From Notamacropus eugenii (taxonomy: Eukaryota; Chordata; Mammalia; Diprotodontia; Macropodidae): a DNA stretch of 64,000 nucleotides. A program made the translations under genes and the position numbers. This document shows, one piece after another, positions 34,337-44,874 of the stretch. Positions within the stretch are counted from its first letter, which is position 1. Each line of letters begins with the position of its first letter. The stretch covers positions 333,144,651-333,208,650 of the forward strand of contig NC_092874.1 of the NCBI RefSeq assembly GCF_028372415.1, in the 5' to 3' direction. A model generated the notes under the pieces. The model had not been told where the DNA came from and made no database searches. It saw only the letters and a list, made by a program, of their open reading frames with translations.

Positions 34337-34675
34337 CTCCTCATTTTAATGTGTGTTCGTCCTTCATTACCGAAGAAGACTATGCCATCAGAGAAATGTT
34401 GATATGGCTCGCACTTGACTTTGTTTTTTCAGTGAGGAAGGGCTGTGCAGGTCACCAGCCTCACTTCTCCTCCAGAGCCATCTGAATCCAGTGACCAGAT
34501 ATTCATCAGGATGACCAGAGATGACCCAGAATGAGGCACTTGGGGTTAAGTGACTTGCCCAAGGTCACACAGCTAGTGAGTGTCAAGTGTCTGAGATGGG
34601 ATTTGAACTGAGGTCCTCCTGACTCCTTCACTGGTGCTCTATCCACTACACCACCTAGCTGTCCCCTCCTCATTT
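34337..34675 (-). mobile_element. Chimeric SINE: tRNA-like head plus RTE tail
   Basis: On the minus strand, a CORE-SINE head (ggtggtgtagtggatagagc, tttgaactgaggtcctcc in complement, ctgtgtgaccttgggcaagt) leads into an RTE-type body (ctctggaggagaagtgaggc-like) and tail (cttcggtaatgaaggacgaa-like). The 10-base flank ctcctcattt at 34,337-34,346 is repeated at 34,666-34,675, so both halves moved as a single unit of about 319 bases. Confidence 0.85.
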
Positions 34676-35211
34676 AAGCAAGGACTATAAAAACCCATGA
34701 TTGGTCCTCTCCTCTCTCAAATCCACACAGTTTCCAGATTTATCTTCCAAAGAATGAGGTTTGGTGCACAAGCCTGTACCCCAGGCTTTAGTAGCTCCTC
34801 ATTATCTCTAAGAGCCAAGTCTCAGCATCTTAATCTGGAATTAAGATTGTCTACAGACTGCTTCTTGTTTACTCCTCCAGTTTTCTCTCTCACTACTCCA
34901 AGAACCTTCCAGTCCCCAAAATCTTCTACCAAACTGCAGGTCTGTTCATTGCTATTTAAACATGCCATTCACATTCCCAACTCTGCCTTTATGTCTGCTG
35001 TTCTATCTGGAGTGTTCTCTCCTTTTTGTAACTTTTCCCGTGCTTCTTTCAAGGCTGTATTCAAAAGGTACCTGAGCTTTGCCCAGGTCTCAGTGAGCTC
35101 TCCCTTTTCAGAACTCCTGTTTTGTAGGAAAAAAACATCAGTCCCCTACCCAACCCTCTCATTCCTTCCCTTTCTCTCTCCCCTTCCCTCCTCTCCTTAT
35201 CTATAAAGCTA

Positions 35212-35453
35212 GGGGCAGCTGGGTGGCCCACTGGATAGACCACCAGACCTGGAGTCAGAAAGATCTGAGTTCAGATCCAATCTCAGACACCTACTAGACC
35301 CCAGGCAACTCATGTAACCCTGTTTGCCTCAATTTCCTCATTTGTAAAATGAGCTGAAAAGGAAAAGGCAAATCACTCCAGTTTCTTTGCCAAGAAAACC
35401 CCAAATGGGGACATGAAGGGTTGGACACAACTGAAAATACTGAACAACCACAG
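35212..35453 (+). mobile_element. Full-length CORE-type SINE
   Basis: All blocks are forward: aggggcagctgggtggccca, ggatagaccaccagacctgg, gacacctactagaccccagg (the ctgtgtgac part is lost), tttcctcatttgtaaaatga and ggttggacacaactgaaaat. Confidence 0.9.
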
Positions 35454-35744
35454 TCTGTGAAGCTCATTTGACACTCAGCGTTTTGGCTCCTCTTTAGAAG
35501 TGTGAACAGAAGGAAAAGAGCAGGCTGGGTTGTCTTAGGGAAGTAAAATTGCAGTGTTCAAAGACTGCAGGCATCTGCCTGATGTACAGGCCCATCTGAT
35601 TAATATCAGTATTATTCTGATGATGTTACGGTCAAGTCATTATAGTTTTAGATATTCAACGAAGTCCTAAGATCTGTATGAATCATCAGCCCTGCTCAAT
35701 GTCTGGCCACTCAGCACCTCACAAAGGGTTGTTTGTTTGTTTAT

Positions 35745-35868
35745 TTTGGAGGAAATGGGGTTTACCCAGGGTACACAATTAGTAAATGTCTGAGACCAGG
35801 TTTGAACTCAGATCCTCCTGACTCCAGGGCCAGTGCTCTATCCACAGCACACCTAGTTGCCCTACAAA
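35745..35868 (-). mobile_element. CORE-type SINE head fragment
   Basis: The complement blocks ccagggtacacaattagtaa, gtctgagaccaggtttgaac and ccagtgctctatccacagca give the head and core. The 3' half is absent. Confidence 0.82.
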
Positions 35869-35984
35869 GAGATTTTGGAAGGTCAGCAAAAGTGCTCTTC
35901 ATCTATTATCAATTAAATTGACATTTAACCTCATTCTCTTGGCAGTCTAGTGATCTGTCCTCTATTTACAAAACTTAGGGTTCC

Positions 35985-36445
35985 AGAAAGGAGAGGCAAG
36001 GTGGTGTAAATAGAGCACTAGACTTGGAGTCTAATTGAAGGGTAAGAAGGTGATGCAGTGGATAGAGCTCTTACCCTAGAGTTAGTAGAACCTGAGTTCA
36101 AATTTGGCCTCAGACACTTTCAAGCTGACTGTGCCTGGGCAAGGCTCTTAGCCCTGTTTGCCTCAATTTACTCATCTGTAAAAAGAGCTGGAAAAGGAAA
36201 GGGCAAACCATTCCAGTATTTTTTCTAAGAAAATTCCAGATGGGGTCATGAAAAGTCAGACATGCCTGAACAGTGAGAAGACTTGGAGTCAGGAAGACCT
36301 GGGTTGAAATGCCACCTCAAATATTTACCAATTGTGTGACCCTAGGGAAATCACTGAACTAAACCTCTGTGCCTTTCTCAGGGGAAGTCAAATTCAGTGG
36401 TCTCTAATTTTCCTTCTGGTTCTAGATCTGTGATTCTAAAATCTC
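35985..36445 (+). mobile_element. MIR-type SINE hosting another SINE
   Basis: The outer SINE begins ggagaggcaaggtggtgtaa and breaks at agacttggagtc (36,020-36,031). It resumes at 36,279 with the same 12 bases, then continues gaagacctgggttgaaatgc, tgtgaccctagggaaatcac and a MIR-like 3' end (tggttctagatctgtgattc). The break holds the inner SINE. Confidence 0.85.
36032..36278 (+). mobile_element. CORE-type SINE inserted in a SINE
   Basis: The inner element runs gtgatgcagtggatagagct, gaacctgagttcaaatttgg, ctgtaaaaagagctggaaaa and gaaaagtcagacatgcctga. Perfect 12-base duplications (agacttggagtc) flank it at 36,020-36,031 and 36,279-36,290. From 36,445 to 37,105 there is only a faint MIR/L2-like block at about 36,750-36,870. 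Confidence 0.9.
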
Positions 36446-37104
36446 ATTTAATTGTAATCAGGAATGAGGACTCATTTAAAGCACATTTAGGCGTAAGCCA
36501 GCCCACCAAATGATGACAGGTCATGCTTGGCAGAGTGTGAAGAACATAAGACTACCCTTAAATTACAAAGCTGACAGGAGAATATCACATCCTGTCACCT
36601 AAAGATTCAGTCAGGAATCCATTCCATTCAAGTGACATCCATATGAAAGTAATTTTGAATCCCAAAATGGATGCAATTTTAGGAATTTTTCTGTCTTTGC
36701 AGACATATAATTGTTGAGACTTTACATAAAGATATTTTCAGGGCAGTTCCGTTTAAGCATTTACTAAACACCTATTTAAGTGCAGGGGATTATTTTGGGG
36801 GCTGGGAATTCAACTGCAAAAACTCAATTCTCTTTCCTCAAGGTTCTTATGGAATCAGGAAAGTATCTCTACAGAAAACCCCTGAGTTGATATTTGAAGA
36901 AAACTGAAAATTTGGGTTGGTGGAACTGAGGAAGGTCCATACTCCTGCATGTGAGGAAAAACAAATAGGATGGTTTGACTAGAATATAGAGTCCTTGAAA
37001 GAGGACAGAATTGTGACAATAAGTCTGGAAAGATGGTCTAGAGACATAAGAAAAAGCTTTAAATGATCAGTCTAAGGAATTTCTATTTTATCCTCAATAA
37101 TAGG

Positions 37105-37480
37105 TCCTTGCCTAAGCTCCACTTAATGGCTGACTTAGAGTGATTATCAATAGTAACAGTTTCTCTTTCTCTCCCAGCGTGATTTAGTTATTTTTTTTCT
37201 TTTGCTCATTAAAAGGACCATTCCCTGACTATTTCTTGAAGAGGTCTATTTACTCAATGGGCATTACTTCCCTCTAAGTGAGTACCTGAAAAGGCCCAGG
37301 TCTCCCAGTCATTCTGGTGAATATCTGGTCACTGGACCCAGATGGCTCAGGAGGAGAAAGTGAGGCTGGTGACCTGGCACAGCCCTCTCTCACTCAAAAC
37401 AAAGTCAAGTGCAAGTCATGTCATTATTTCTCTGATGTCATGGTCTTCTTTGAAAACGAAGGATAAATACAACACACATA
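37105..37480 (+). mobile_element. Chimeric SINE: long non-tRNA head plus RTE tail
   Basis: The first 210 bases (aagctccacttaatggctga, gtgattatcaatagtaacag, cgtgatttagttattttttt, tctaagtgagtacctgaaaa) are shared, inverted, with 59,935-60,172. The rest (gatggctcaggaggagaaag, tgatgtcatggtcttctttg, aacgaaggataaa) is the RTE-SINE body and tail. The head is not the tRNA-like one of the 34.3 kb copy. Confidence 0.8.
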
Positions 37481-37530
37481 CACACACACACACATACATA
37501 TATATATTATATATACAACACAACAACAAG
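37466..37530. repeat. CA/TA microsatellite at SINE tail
   Basis: A run of CA, CATA and TATA units grows directly out of the SINE tail (aaatacaacacacatacaca), as is common for microsatellites seeded by retroposon tails. Confidence 0.9.
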
Positions 37531-37539
37531 ACCAGGGGT

Positions 37540-37790
37540 GAGAAACGGAGGTCACAGTTTTCCCACCCCTGCCCTACACTTTTATGACTCTGGAGGGAGA
37601 GTGAGGATGAGGTCACAGGTTTCTCATCCCTGCCCTACACTTTTATGACTCTGGAAGAGAGAATGAGGCCGACAACTTTGTACAACTCTGACTCAATTAA
37701 ATCCAGTTTGAAAATAAGCCAACACATCACCTATGGCATCATTCATCCTCTTCCAAAACAGAGGACAAATAACAGCTAACCAACCAGGTC
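37540..37790 (+). mobile_element. RTE-type SINE with internal 61-base duplication
   Basis: The SINE body (atgactctggaagagagaat, caactctgactcaattaaat) and tail (cttccaaaacagaggacaaa) are present. A 61-base stretch beginning gtcacag at 37,551 is repeated from 37,612, so the ccctgccctacacttttatg block and the gactctgga start occur twice. Confidence 0.7.
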
Positions 37791-37794
37791 ATCT

Positions 37795-38045
37795 TCCCTG
37801 ACACTACATGTCTCACTTACTACCACATGCACCATCCCACCCCACCGTGAATCAACTTATAATCTCTGGGATTCCCTTTTCCTTGACAGAAACTTTTTCC
37901 TTGACCACTATGAATCTATATGTGTTCTCTCCTCCCAGAGGGCAGAAACTCACTTTTGTATTTCAAATATGCAGTATTTAGTATTTAGATGTGCCTGGCA
38001 ATCTAAGTATTAAATAAATACTTTTCTATTCATTCATTTATGGCA
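37795..38045 (+). mobile_element. L2 3' end
   Basis: Blocks tcttccctgacactacatgt, gtgttctctcctcccagagg, gcagaaactcacttttgtat and a final gtgcctggcaatctaagtat then taaataaatac. Only the last part of the ORF and the 3' UTR remain. Confidence 0.65.
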
Positions 38046-38094
38046 AATGAATGATGATCTGTCTTCCAAAAAGTATAGAGAGCAGGAAGAATGC

Positions 38095-38330
38095 ATAGTT
38101 TTAAAATAAGTTTTATTGACCCTTTTTGTTTTTTACACAAAAGACATTTCTGAATCATACCTGACATAAAGCATTCTCTTTTGCCTCACACCTAGTTAAA
38201 CAAAACCAACTGACCTTTATAGCTAACATACAACATTCTATACTTGTCATCTCCCACACCCTGAGAAGAGGGAGGGATCTTTCACAATCTGTCTCCTAGA
38301 ACCAAAATAACCCCTGTCTTTTATGTGAGT
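38095..38330 (-). mobile_element. L1-like 3' UTR fragment
   Basis: Parallels 30,692-31,010 (ttgcctcacacctagttaaa, caacattctatacttgtcat, ctgagaagagggagggatct), in complement orientation of an L1-type 3' UTR. Confidence 0.55.
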
Positions 38331-38369
38331 TTTAGAATGAAGGAAAAAAATCTATGAATGAATGTTTAA

Positions 38370-38800
38370 TGTTTGTCTTTCTGCCATGGCCAGATAACTG
38401 TTACCCATGTTTCAAGTATAGTTTCTTGCTGTTTCTTACACAAGACATCTCCTATTTCTGGGGTGTTTTTACTGGTTGTCGCCCATGCCTGGAACGTTCT
38501 CTTCCCTCTTCTGTCTTTTGGCCTCCACGGTTTGTTTCAAGTTCCAGCTAAAATTCCACCTTCTGTAAGAAGCTTTCCCCCATCTCTTAATGCTAGTGCC
38601 TTCCCTTTGTTGATTATCTCCAATTTATCCTGTATATATCTTTCTGTACATAGTTCTTTTTGTGTTGTCTCCTCATTAAAGTAGGCTCAGCTAGAGAGCA
38701 GGGACTATCTTTCACTTTTCTTTAGATGACCTATCCTTAGCATAGTGCCTGGCACATAGTAGGTACTTAATAAATGCTTGTTGACTGAGTGAAATATGGT
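38370..38800 (+). mobile_element. L2 3' end, well preserved
   Basis: The C-terminal coding block (ttgtcgcccatgcctggaac, gtttcaagttccagctaaaa) and the full 3' UTR (tctgtacatagttctttttg, agagagcagggactatcttt, atagtgcctggcacatagta, aataaatgcttgttgactga) are readable, making this one of the best L2 3' ends in the window. Confidence 0.88.
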
Positions 38801-40765
38801 TTTCCTTCTAAAAAAGAAGGTACCAAGTCTACAACAATACTTCTCCATGCTCCAAGTTATTGGAGCACATGAAGTATTCCTTCTAAAAAATGGAAGATGT
38901 GTTTCCATGTGAAAACAAAGAAAGAAAAGAATCTAAAGAAGTAGAGGGGAATGCTGATCTGTGATGGGAGATTGAAAGGTTGAAGAAGGAGGAAGGGGAA
39001 GAGAAGGGGAGGAAAGACCAGTGAGCACTTGGAGCTAAATAGCAGATGTTGTGAGCACCGTCTTCCCACATATAAATAAGTGTCATGTAGCTCGAAGGGA
39101 GGCAGAAAAGACATCTTTCTCCCCATCCTTTTCCAAAGATGACTTTATTTCCTGCCGAGAGGGGGAGCAAGAAGTTGGAACAAGAGACCACCACTCTAAT
39201 CTACTTAGAGAAGGGCTAGAATTATATCTATCTACTCCCTTAAATATTGATAGTCTAGAGGATATGATTTTCAAACTCAAGCTAACTTTTGGTCGCTATT
39301 TCATTAATGAAGGGGAGCAACTCCAGGTTTTATATCCAAAGCATGACCCCTTTCCCACCAAATACCAATTCCACAATGAATACATGTAGCACTTAGCCAA
39401 AAAAATCATTTATCCAAATTGGTAGTGAAAGAGAAGTCAGAGAAAGTGCACAAATGAGAATATATGACAGACAATACAGAGTGAAGAAATTGTCTCACTG
39501 GGAGCAAGGTAACTCAGTTTAACCAAGAGAGAGAACCCTAGATCTCCCCCAAAGGGAAGTTCCCCTGAAGTCTCTAGTGTAGCAAACTAGGGATAGACAC
39601 ATGATGGAGATTTCCAGCTCCTCTAATACTGGCTTCTTCCCAGAGCTCTTTCCTCTAGCAATGTGGGTTTGCACCTTCCATTTTCCCTCTTGAAGCTGGA
39701 AGCCAGACACACCTGAAGAGATTTCAGAACCCAAAGAGACTTGAAACTTGAAGCTAGCTGAAGAGCCCTCTTCTCTCCTGCTCACTCCAATGCCACTCTG
39801 CCTCTCCTGCATGGATAGGATGTTGGTTTTCACCAATAAGGAGAGAGTCCCATATTTATGGGCTTTGGGACTAGGGTTATGCAGACATGATACTTTTTAC
39901 AAAGAAGAGAAAGTAGCCACTTATTCTCCAAAGAATGATGAGAAAAATTTGTAGGTATGGTTGGGTAAGGAGAGAGGAAGTAAAAATGAGTAGTGGGTCC
40001 TGGTGACTCCAGTGAGGGCTATTGTATTAGATATTTGTTCATCCTACAAATAATACTGCCTTACTGGGCGTGTATCCAGGATATGAGAGAATATTTCTCA
40101 AGGCCTGTCAAACTTGATGACTCCTGGTGATTCATGCCTGTGCAAACAATATTGCTGGAAGCAATCCAGAAAGCATTGCTAAAGGTTATGAAGTCCTCTT
40201 CAAAAAGGTAGGTTTTGGTTACGTAGGTAAGATGGGCACAAAGGAATTTCACAGAAAGCAGAAAGGTCATGATTTGCACCTCAAAAAATAGATGGCAGAA
40301 GGGAAAGATCTATATCTGATAAAACAGAAAACTAGCTGGTAAACACCAGGGCACAAGTTGATATCTCTAGTTGGAATTTGCAGAGTACAAAATGCCTAGT
40401 TGACACCATGGCTATCTATAGTTGATGGCTCAACTTTATTTTTCAGACATTAGCTAGTTAAGTAGCCTATTTATCTTAAATAAAAAGTAATAATAAAGTT
40501 GATCCTGAAGTTCCCTTATCACAATGGATAACGTTTATTTGTAGTTTGCTAAATAATGTTTGACCTGTGGGGATTAATTTCTATTTAAATTTTACACCGT
40601 GGTTGTAAAGGGAACTGGTGTAACAATTCCAGCTTCCTTCATCTTTCTATTTAGAGAAGAAATATCTTTGATGCATGCACACCCAATATTGTTTGGTGTC
40701 AACTACATGACATAGTTCTGAAAACCCCAAGGATTTACATTTGGCACTTCTTCTCACAGTAACAT
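38800..40765. other. Region with no recognised repeat; one modest open frame
   Basis: No SINE or LINE block is evident in nearly 2 kb. A 112-codon frame on the plus strand at 39,051-39,389 starts with ATG and ends at TAG, with segments such as LELYLSTPLNIDSLEDMIF, INEGEQLQVLYPKHDPF and YQFHNEYM. I do not recognise it, and no splice or promoter context stands out. The 39,530-39,840 stretch could be LTR-derived but has no firm landmarks. Confidence 0.3.
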
Positions 40766-40767
40766 GC

Positions 40768-41003
40768 AGAGGAAGTTAGGTAGTTCAGTGGATAGAGTGT
40801 TGGACTTGGAGTCAGGAAGACCTGAGTTCAAATCTGGCCTCAGACACTTACTTTCTGTGTGACCCTGGGCAAGTCACTTAATCTCTGCTTGCCTCAGTTT
40901 CCTCATCTGTAAAATGAACTGGAAAACCACTCCAATATCTTTGTCAGGAAAATCCTGTGGACCCATGGGGTCACAAAGAGTCAGACACAACTGAACAATG
41001 GGC
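40768..41003 (+). mobile_element. Full-length CORE-type SINE
   Basis: Close to the family pattern: ggaagttaggtagttcagtg, gagtcaggaagacctgagtt, tctgtgtgaccctgggcaag, cagtttcctcatctgtaaaa and agagtcagacacaactgaac. One of the least diverged SINEs here. Confidence 0.92.
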
Positions 41004-43450
41004 CTAGAGGTTACTGAAAGTCTTTACATATGACTCCCTGAAGTCCATATTACCCTTCCTTTGGATGATCCAAATGGGACAGGGCCTTTAGGACATGTCT
41101 CTGGCTTAGGGCTCCTGTTTCCCTGATGCTGAATTTCCCTTGTCCACTTTTACTAGCATCCCTACTGGTTGTCAGTTCCTTTCTTATCAACCCCATGCTC
41201 CAGCGAGCTCACCCAAAACTCCCTTTAGGAGGTGTCATTGGCCTCTGCCCACCTAGCAGGACTCCAGGCCCAAGTCACAGCTATCCCAGCCTCCCAGTCA
41301 AATCTCCCTAGTTGATGGGCCTACATCAGTATAGTTGTACTGTTGGGATGACATAGTCTGAAGCAATTCCGGTGGGCTTCACCCAAGAGGTAGATTTAAA
41401 TAGCTTCCAAAGCAGGCTGTTCAAAGGGTGTGGTGGGCCATGGGGGTGGGGGAGTGAGATGGGCAATGGTTGGTGCTGCATAAATCCATTCTATCAAACC
41501 CATTTCTTTGAGGAATATTACCCCCTTCAGATCCCTACTGGGGAATCAACAGCTGCAGTAATTATCTTTATGGAGCCAGATACAGATAAGTTCCAATCCC
41601 AGCCACCTAAAAAGGGACAAATGGTGGTACCTTTCCCAATTCTCTCATGAATTTATCTGACTCTGAAACAATAAATCCACAGAGAGCTCTCCAAGCCTAT
41701 GAAACTCAGCTATGGAGAGAGTCCCTGCATTGATTGATTCCGTGAGACCAAACTGCTCTTATGTACATATCTTCTACAACTTGCCTGTTTTATTGGTGGT
41801 GAAGGCCCACTCACATGGTCTCTGCTTCCTTAGTGGAGGAAATCACCTTCCTCCTGGGTTCAATAATAGGATAATGCTTGGGATTCTGTATTCCCAGTAA
41901 GAGTTCTTCATTTGTACTCTCTTTCTTCTGTCTCATGTCTCTGATTCCAGCAGAACTAAGGAAATTCTGGGTTAGAGATCATACAGAAGGTTCAAGTCTG
42001 TGGCCTGACAGTCCCTACCTCCATCAGGAGAAATTCCTTCCCTTGTATAGCCACCAACTCCATTAATTGTTCCTTGGCCTGAATGTGATGAGCTGGTTCA
42101 CTTTTAGTCTTATGAAACTGATGATACGACTTTCACCAGCCACCAACAACCAGGGAGTGCTGGACTTGGTGCTTTCCATACCTTCCTGGGAAGTTGTCTT
42201 CAGCATTCACTGAGTTATTTATTCTCTATAAGCAGAGACCTGCTACAAGTTCCATTGAAAGAACTCCCCCATATATCACCACAAGGGCTCTTTGATTGGG
42301 TGTCATGCAATGCCCCCCTAGTCCAACTGCCCACCTTCTGTATCTGCAGTGCCCTTTCTTCAGCTCAATCATCATATGAGCCAGGATGCCATCTCATTTC
42401 ATCTCATCTTATTTACTGACTCTACTAAATTTTAGAGAATGGGCTTAAAGTTAACACCTTGTTAGTTCAGTTTTGATTCTGGGATGAAATGAGGCCTTCA
42501 TAAGTCATCAAACAGTTAACAAAAGGAGTTTTACTTAAATCTAAATATAGCAAGGATGTGTAATAAGAACTGGGACACCAAGCTTTAGTTTCACTATAAA
42601 TGCAGCTACCCACATCTCCATGTGGAAATGTCTGATTCGTAGGGTAGGATATGGTGATTCATAAGGTCTTCAGACATCTATTTATTTATTTCAGACAAGT
42701 ATGAGGGAACCTGACTTCATATGTGCTGGACTATGCTGTTATGTGACCAGGAATCTGTGTCACGGGAGGGAGGGACCAATCAGATTCTAGGGCAATTTTG
42801 TGATCCTTTAGGGAAAACTAATCCTTGTTGGGGTTGAAGAAAGGACAAACCCTGATAAATATTCATCCTATTAAATTTGCTTTACTTTTTCTCTTTTTCT
42901 CCTATCTCCCTTTTTATGAAGAAAGAGACAGAGAAGGAAAGTGAATCTTATCACCATAAGTCATCAATATATTTAGGTAGCCTGGAAGCAGGTTCCAGAT
43001 TGAAGATTAAATAAATTAAATTAAATTAATGAAATAAAGATTAAAGGAACATAAACACAATTAAAACCACCTTTAATAATACTGGATTTAAAAGGATATA
43101 AAATGTTATTTACATTCTCAACAGCAAGCAATCAGTTGCAACTGAAAAGTATTGCCTCAAAGAACATCAGTAGCTAAGGCAAGACTTTCTAAATCCTGCT
43201 TAAATTTCAAGGAACAAAAGATCTCCACCTTCTTTAAGGGGTTGCCTCATATACTTGCTACTAGAGAAACTTCATTGTGAATGAAGTGCAAGTTGGGGTT
43301 ACCAAAGAGAAAAGAGAAGGGAAGCGAGGTTGTAGAGATAATCTTTCTTCCTTGCCAACAACTCTCCAGTGCCCCATTAACTCTCCACTTAAGACTAGTG
43401 TAGCTCCCTAATGACCTGTAATTGAAACGATTTGGGCCTTCTCCTCTGCT
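41003..43450. other. About 2.4 kb without recognised elements
   Basis: Neither strand shows LINE, SINE or clear LTR landmarks. The longest frame (41,372-41,650, 92 codons, plus strand) has a Gly/Trp-rich start, then HFFEEYYPLQIPTGESTAAV; I do not recognise it and no coding context supports it. An AT-rich taaattaaattaaattaat run lies at about 43,012. Confidence 0.3.
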
Positions 43451-43894
43451 CCTTTCTCTTCACCAAGCCCAGAGCCTGATCTCTTGTTCTGGTATTTCCT
43501 TTGTCATTTCATCCTTATGATAAAACCTTATGATAAAACCTTGTTGTGTGCTTGGGACCTCCTTACCTCTCCTTTTCCTGTCCATGCCTGTTTCGTTGTT
43601 GAATTGAATGTCTTCCTCTTCCAAGCTCTGTGTCTATATGTTCAACCATCCTTTTTCTGATTCAGATGAACGAAATTGTAAGATACCAGCTCTCTCCACT
43701 CCTTTTTCTCTATTCCCCTCTCCCTTTTTCCTTTCCCCTTTTCTTTTGTGTATTCCTTTTTCCTTTCCTTTTCTTTACTCTTTTAAAACCAACAACACAG
43801 AGCAAAACTTCATCCAGGCCCTGTATTATTTAACTCCCTCTCTTACCCTTGATGTTAGAATACTGGAAGGGACACTTCTCTTTTTTCCCTCCAT

Positions 43895-44382
43895 TAAAAT
43901 ATAAGCACTTCTTTTTATTTTGTTTTGTTTTAATACATTTATTAACCAACAAAGCAGATGCATTACCTTCAATAGTCTTACCCTCAAATTATGTTTATTT
44001 ATCAATTTAATAATTTACATAACAGAATGCATATGACATACTTGCACATTTCAATACAATATAGTTCTTATACATTTGCAAAATTAATTTGTCCTGTTTT
44101 ACTCTGCCCAAATGATAATATTTTCAGTAGAGAAAGGCATTTTCAGAAATAGCAAGTAATTATGATCCCCAGTTAATATGAACATCTTTTTGGAATCTCA
44201 CAAGACAAAAAAATTTAAGTGCATCATTGTCCACTGGAGGATAGCACAATCTTTTTTTGATGTTGAGTTTGTTTTTATTTATAAAATAAAATATTATTCT
44301 AACTGAGAATATAACATATAACTATTTAAATATAAAAATATATCTTATGGATATCCTCTGCTTTTAAAATATAAGCATTTCT
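43895..44382 (-). pseudogene. Retrocopy of a 3'UTR-like sequence with target-site duplications
   Basis: The 18-base flank taaaatataagcacttct (43,895-43,912) recurs with one change at 44,365-44,382. The insert between them begins, on the plus strand, with a T-rich tail complement (tttttattttgttttgtttt); read on the minus strand it ends with aataaatgtattaaaacaaa after earlier aataaa signals. There is no open frame and it matches no LINE or SINE that I know. This is the pattern of a 5'-truncated processed pseudogene that kept only 3' UTR; the parent gene is unknown. Confidence 0.65.
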
Positions 44383-44874
44383 GTATTGTTTAGTTCCTTT
44401 TAATTTCTCTTGACTCTTGTGTTTGCATTTCCAAGTTCCTCTTCAGCTCTGATCTTTTCATCAAAAATGCTTTTACATTCTCTGTTCTGTTAAAAATTTA
44501 CCCTGCTTCCTGGCCCCCAGTGATTATTCAGTCTTGCAAGAAGTTGTTCTTGGTTAGGTCTTTGTCTTTTGAATTTTGAAATACTGTGTTCTAAGATTTT
44601 TTTATTCTCTGTAATGGTTGCTCCCAAGACTTCTGTGTTCCCGAGTATAGTTCTTTGTTACCTATCTGAACTCTTTTTGGCTATTTGCAGTTTTTTATTC
44701 TTTGATTTAAAAGCTCTGGATCTGGTTATGGTACTCTTTGGTGTTTTCAGTTTGAGATTTCTTTCAGGAGGTGATGGGTAGATTTTTTCTGTTTTTACTT
44801 TGCCCATTGGTTCCAATAGATATGGATCAGTTATCTTATTCTAGAAATGTTATGTCCTGTCTGACCTGAGATGG

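Larger units (their letters stand above)
34035..35130 (+). mobile_element. L2 copy broken by an L1 and a chimeric SINE
   Basis: L2 blocks at 34,040 (cacctaggctcaaaacctag), 34,300-34,340, and 34,676-35,130 (cacagtttccagatttatct, tctctaagagccaagtctca, gcttctttcaaggctgtatt). The 169-codon open frame over 34,697-35,206 lies in this L2 3' region and is not a separate gene. Insertions: L1 at 34,142-34,294 and chimeric SINE at 34,347-34,665. Confidence 0.72.

Noticed and set aside
34697..35206. Longest apparent open frame in the window (169 codons)
   Set aside because: It lies in an L2 3' region and matches the order of L2 nucleotide blocks. No separate protein family is visible.
39519..39836. 105-codon minus-strand frame
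   Set aside because: Ser/Gly/Lys-rich reading antisense to sequence that may be LTR-derived. No motif, no context.
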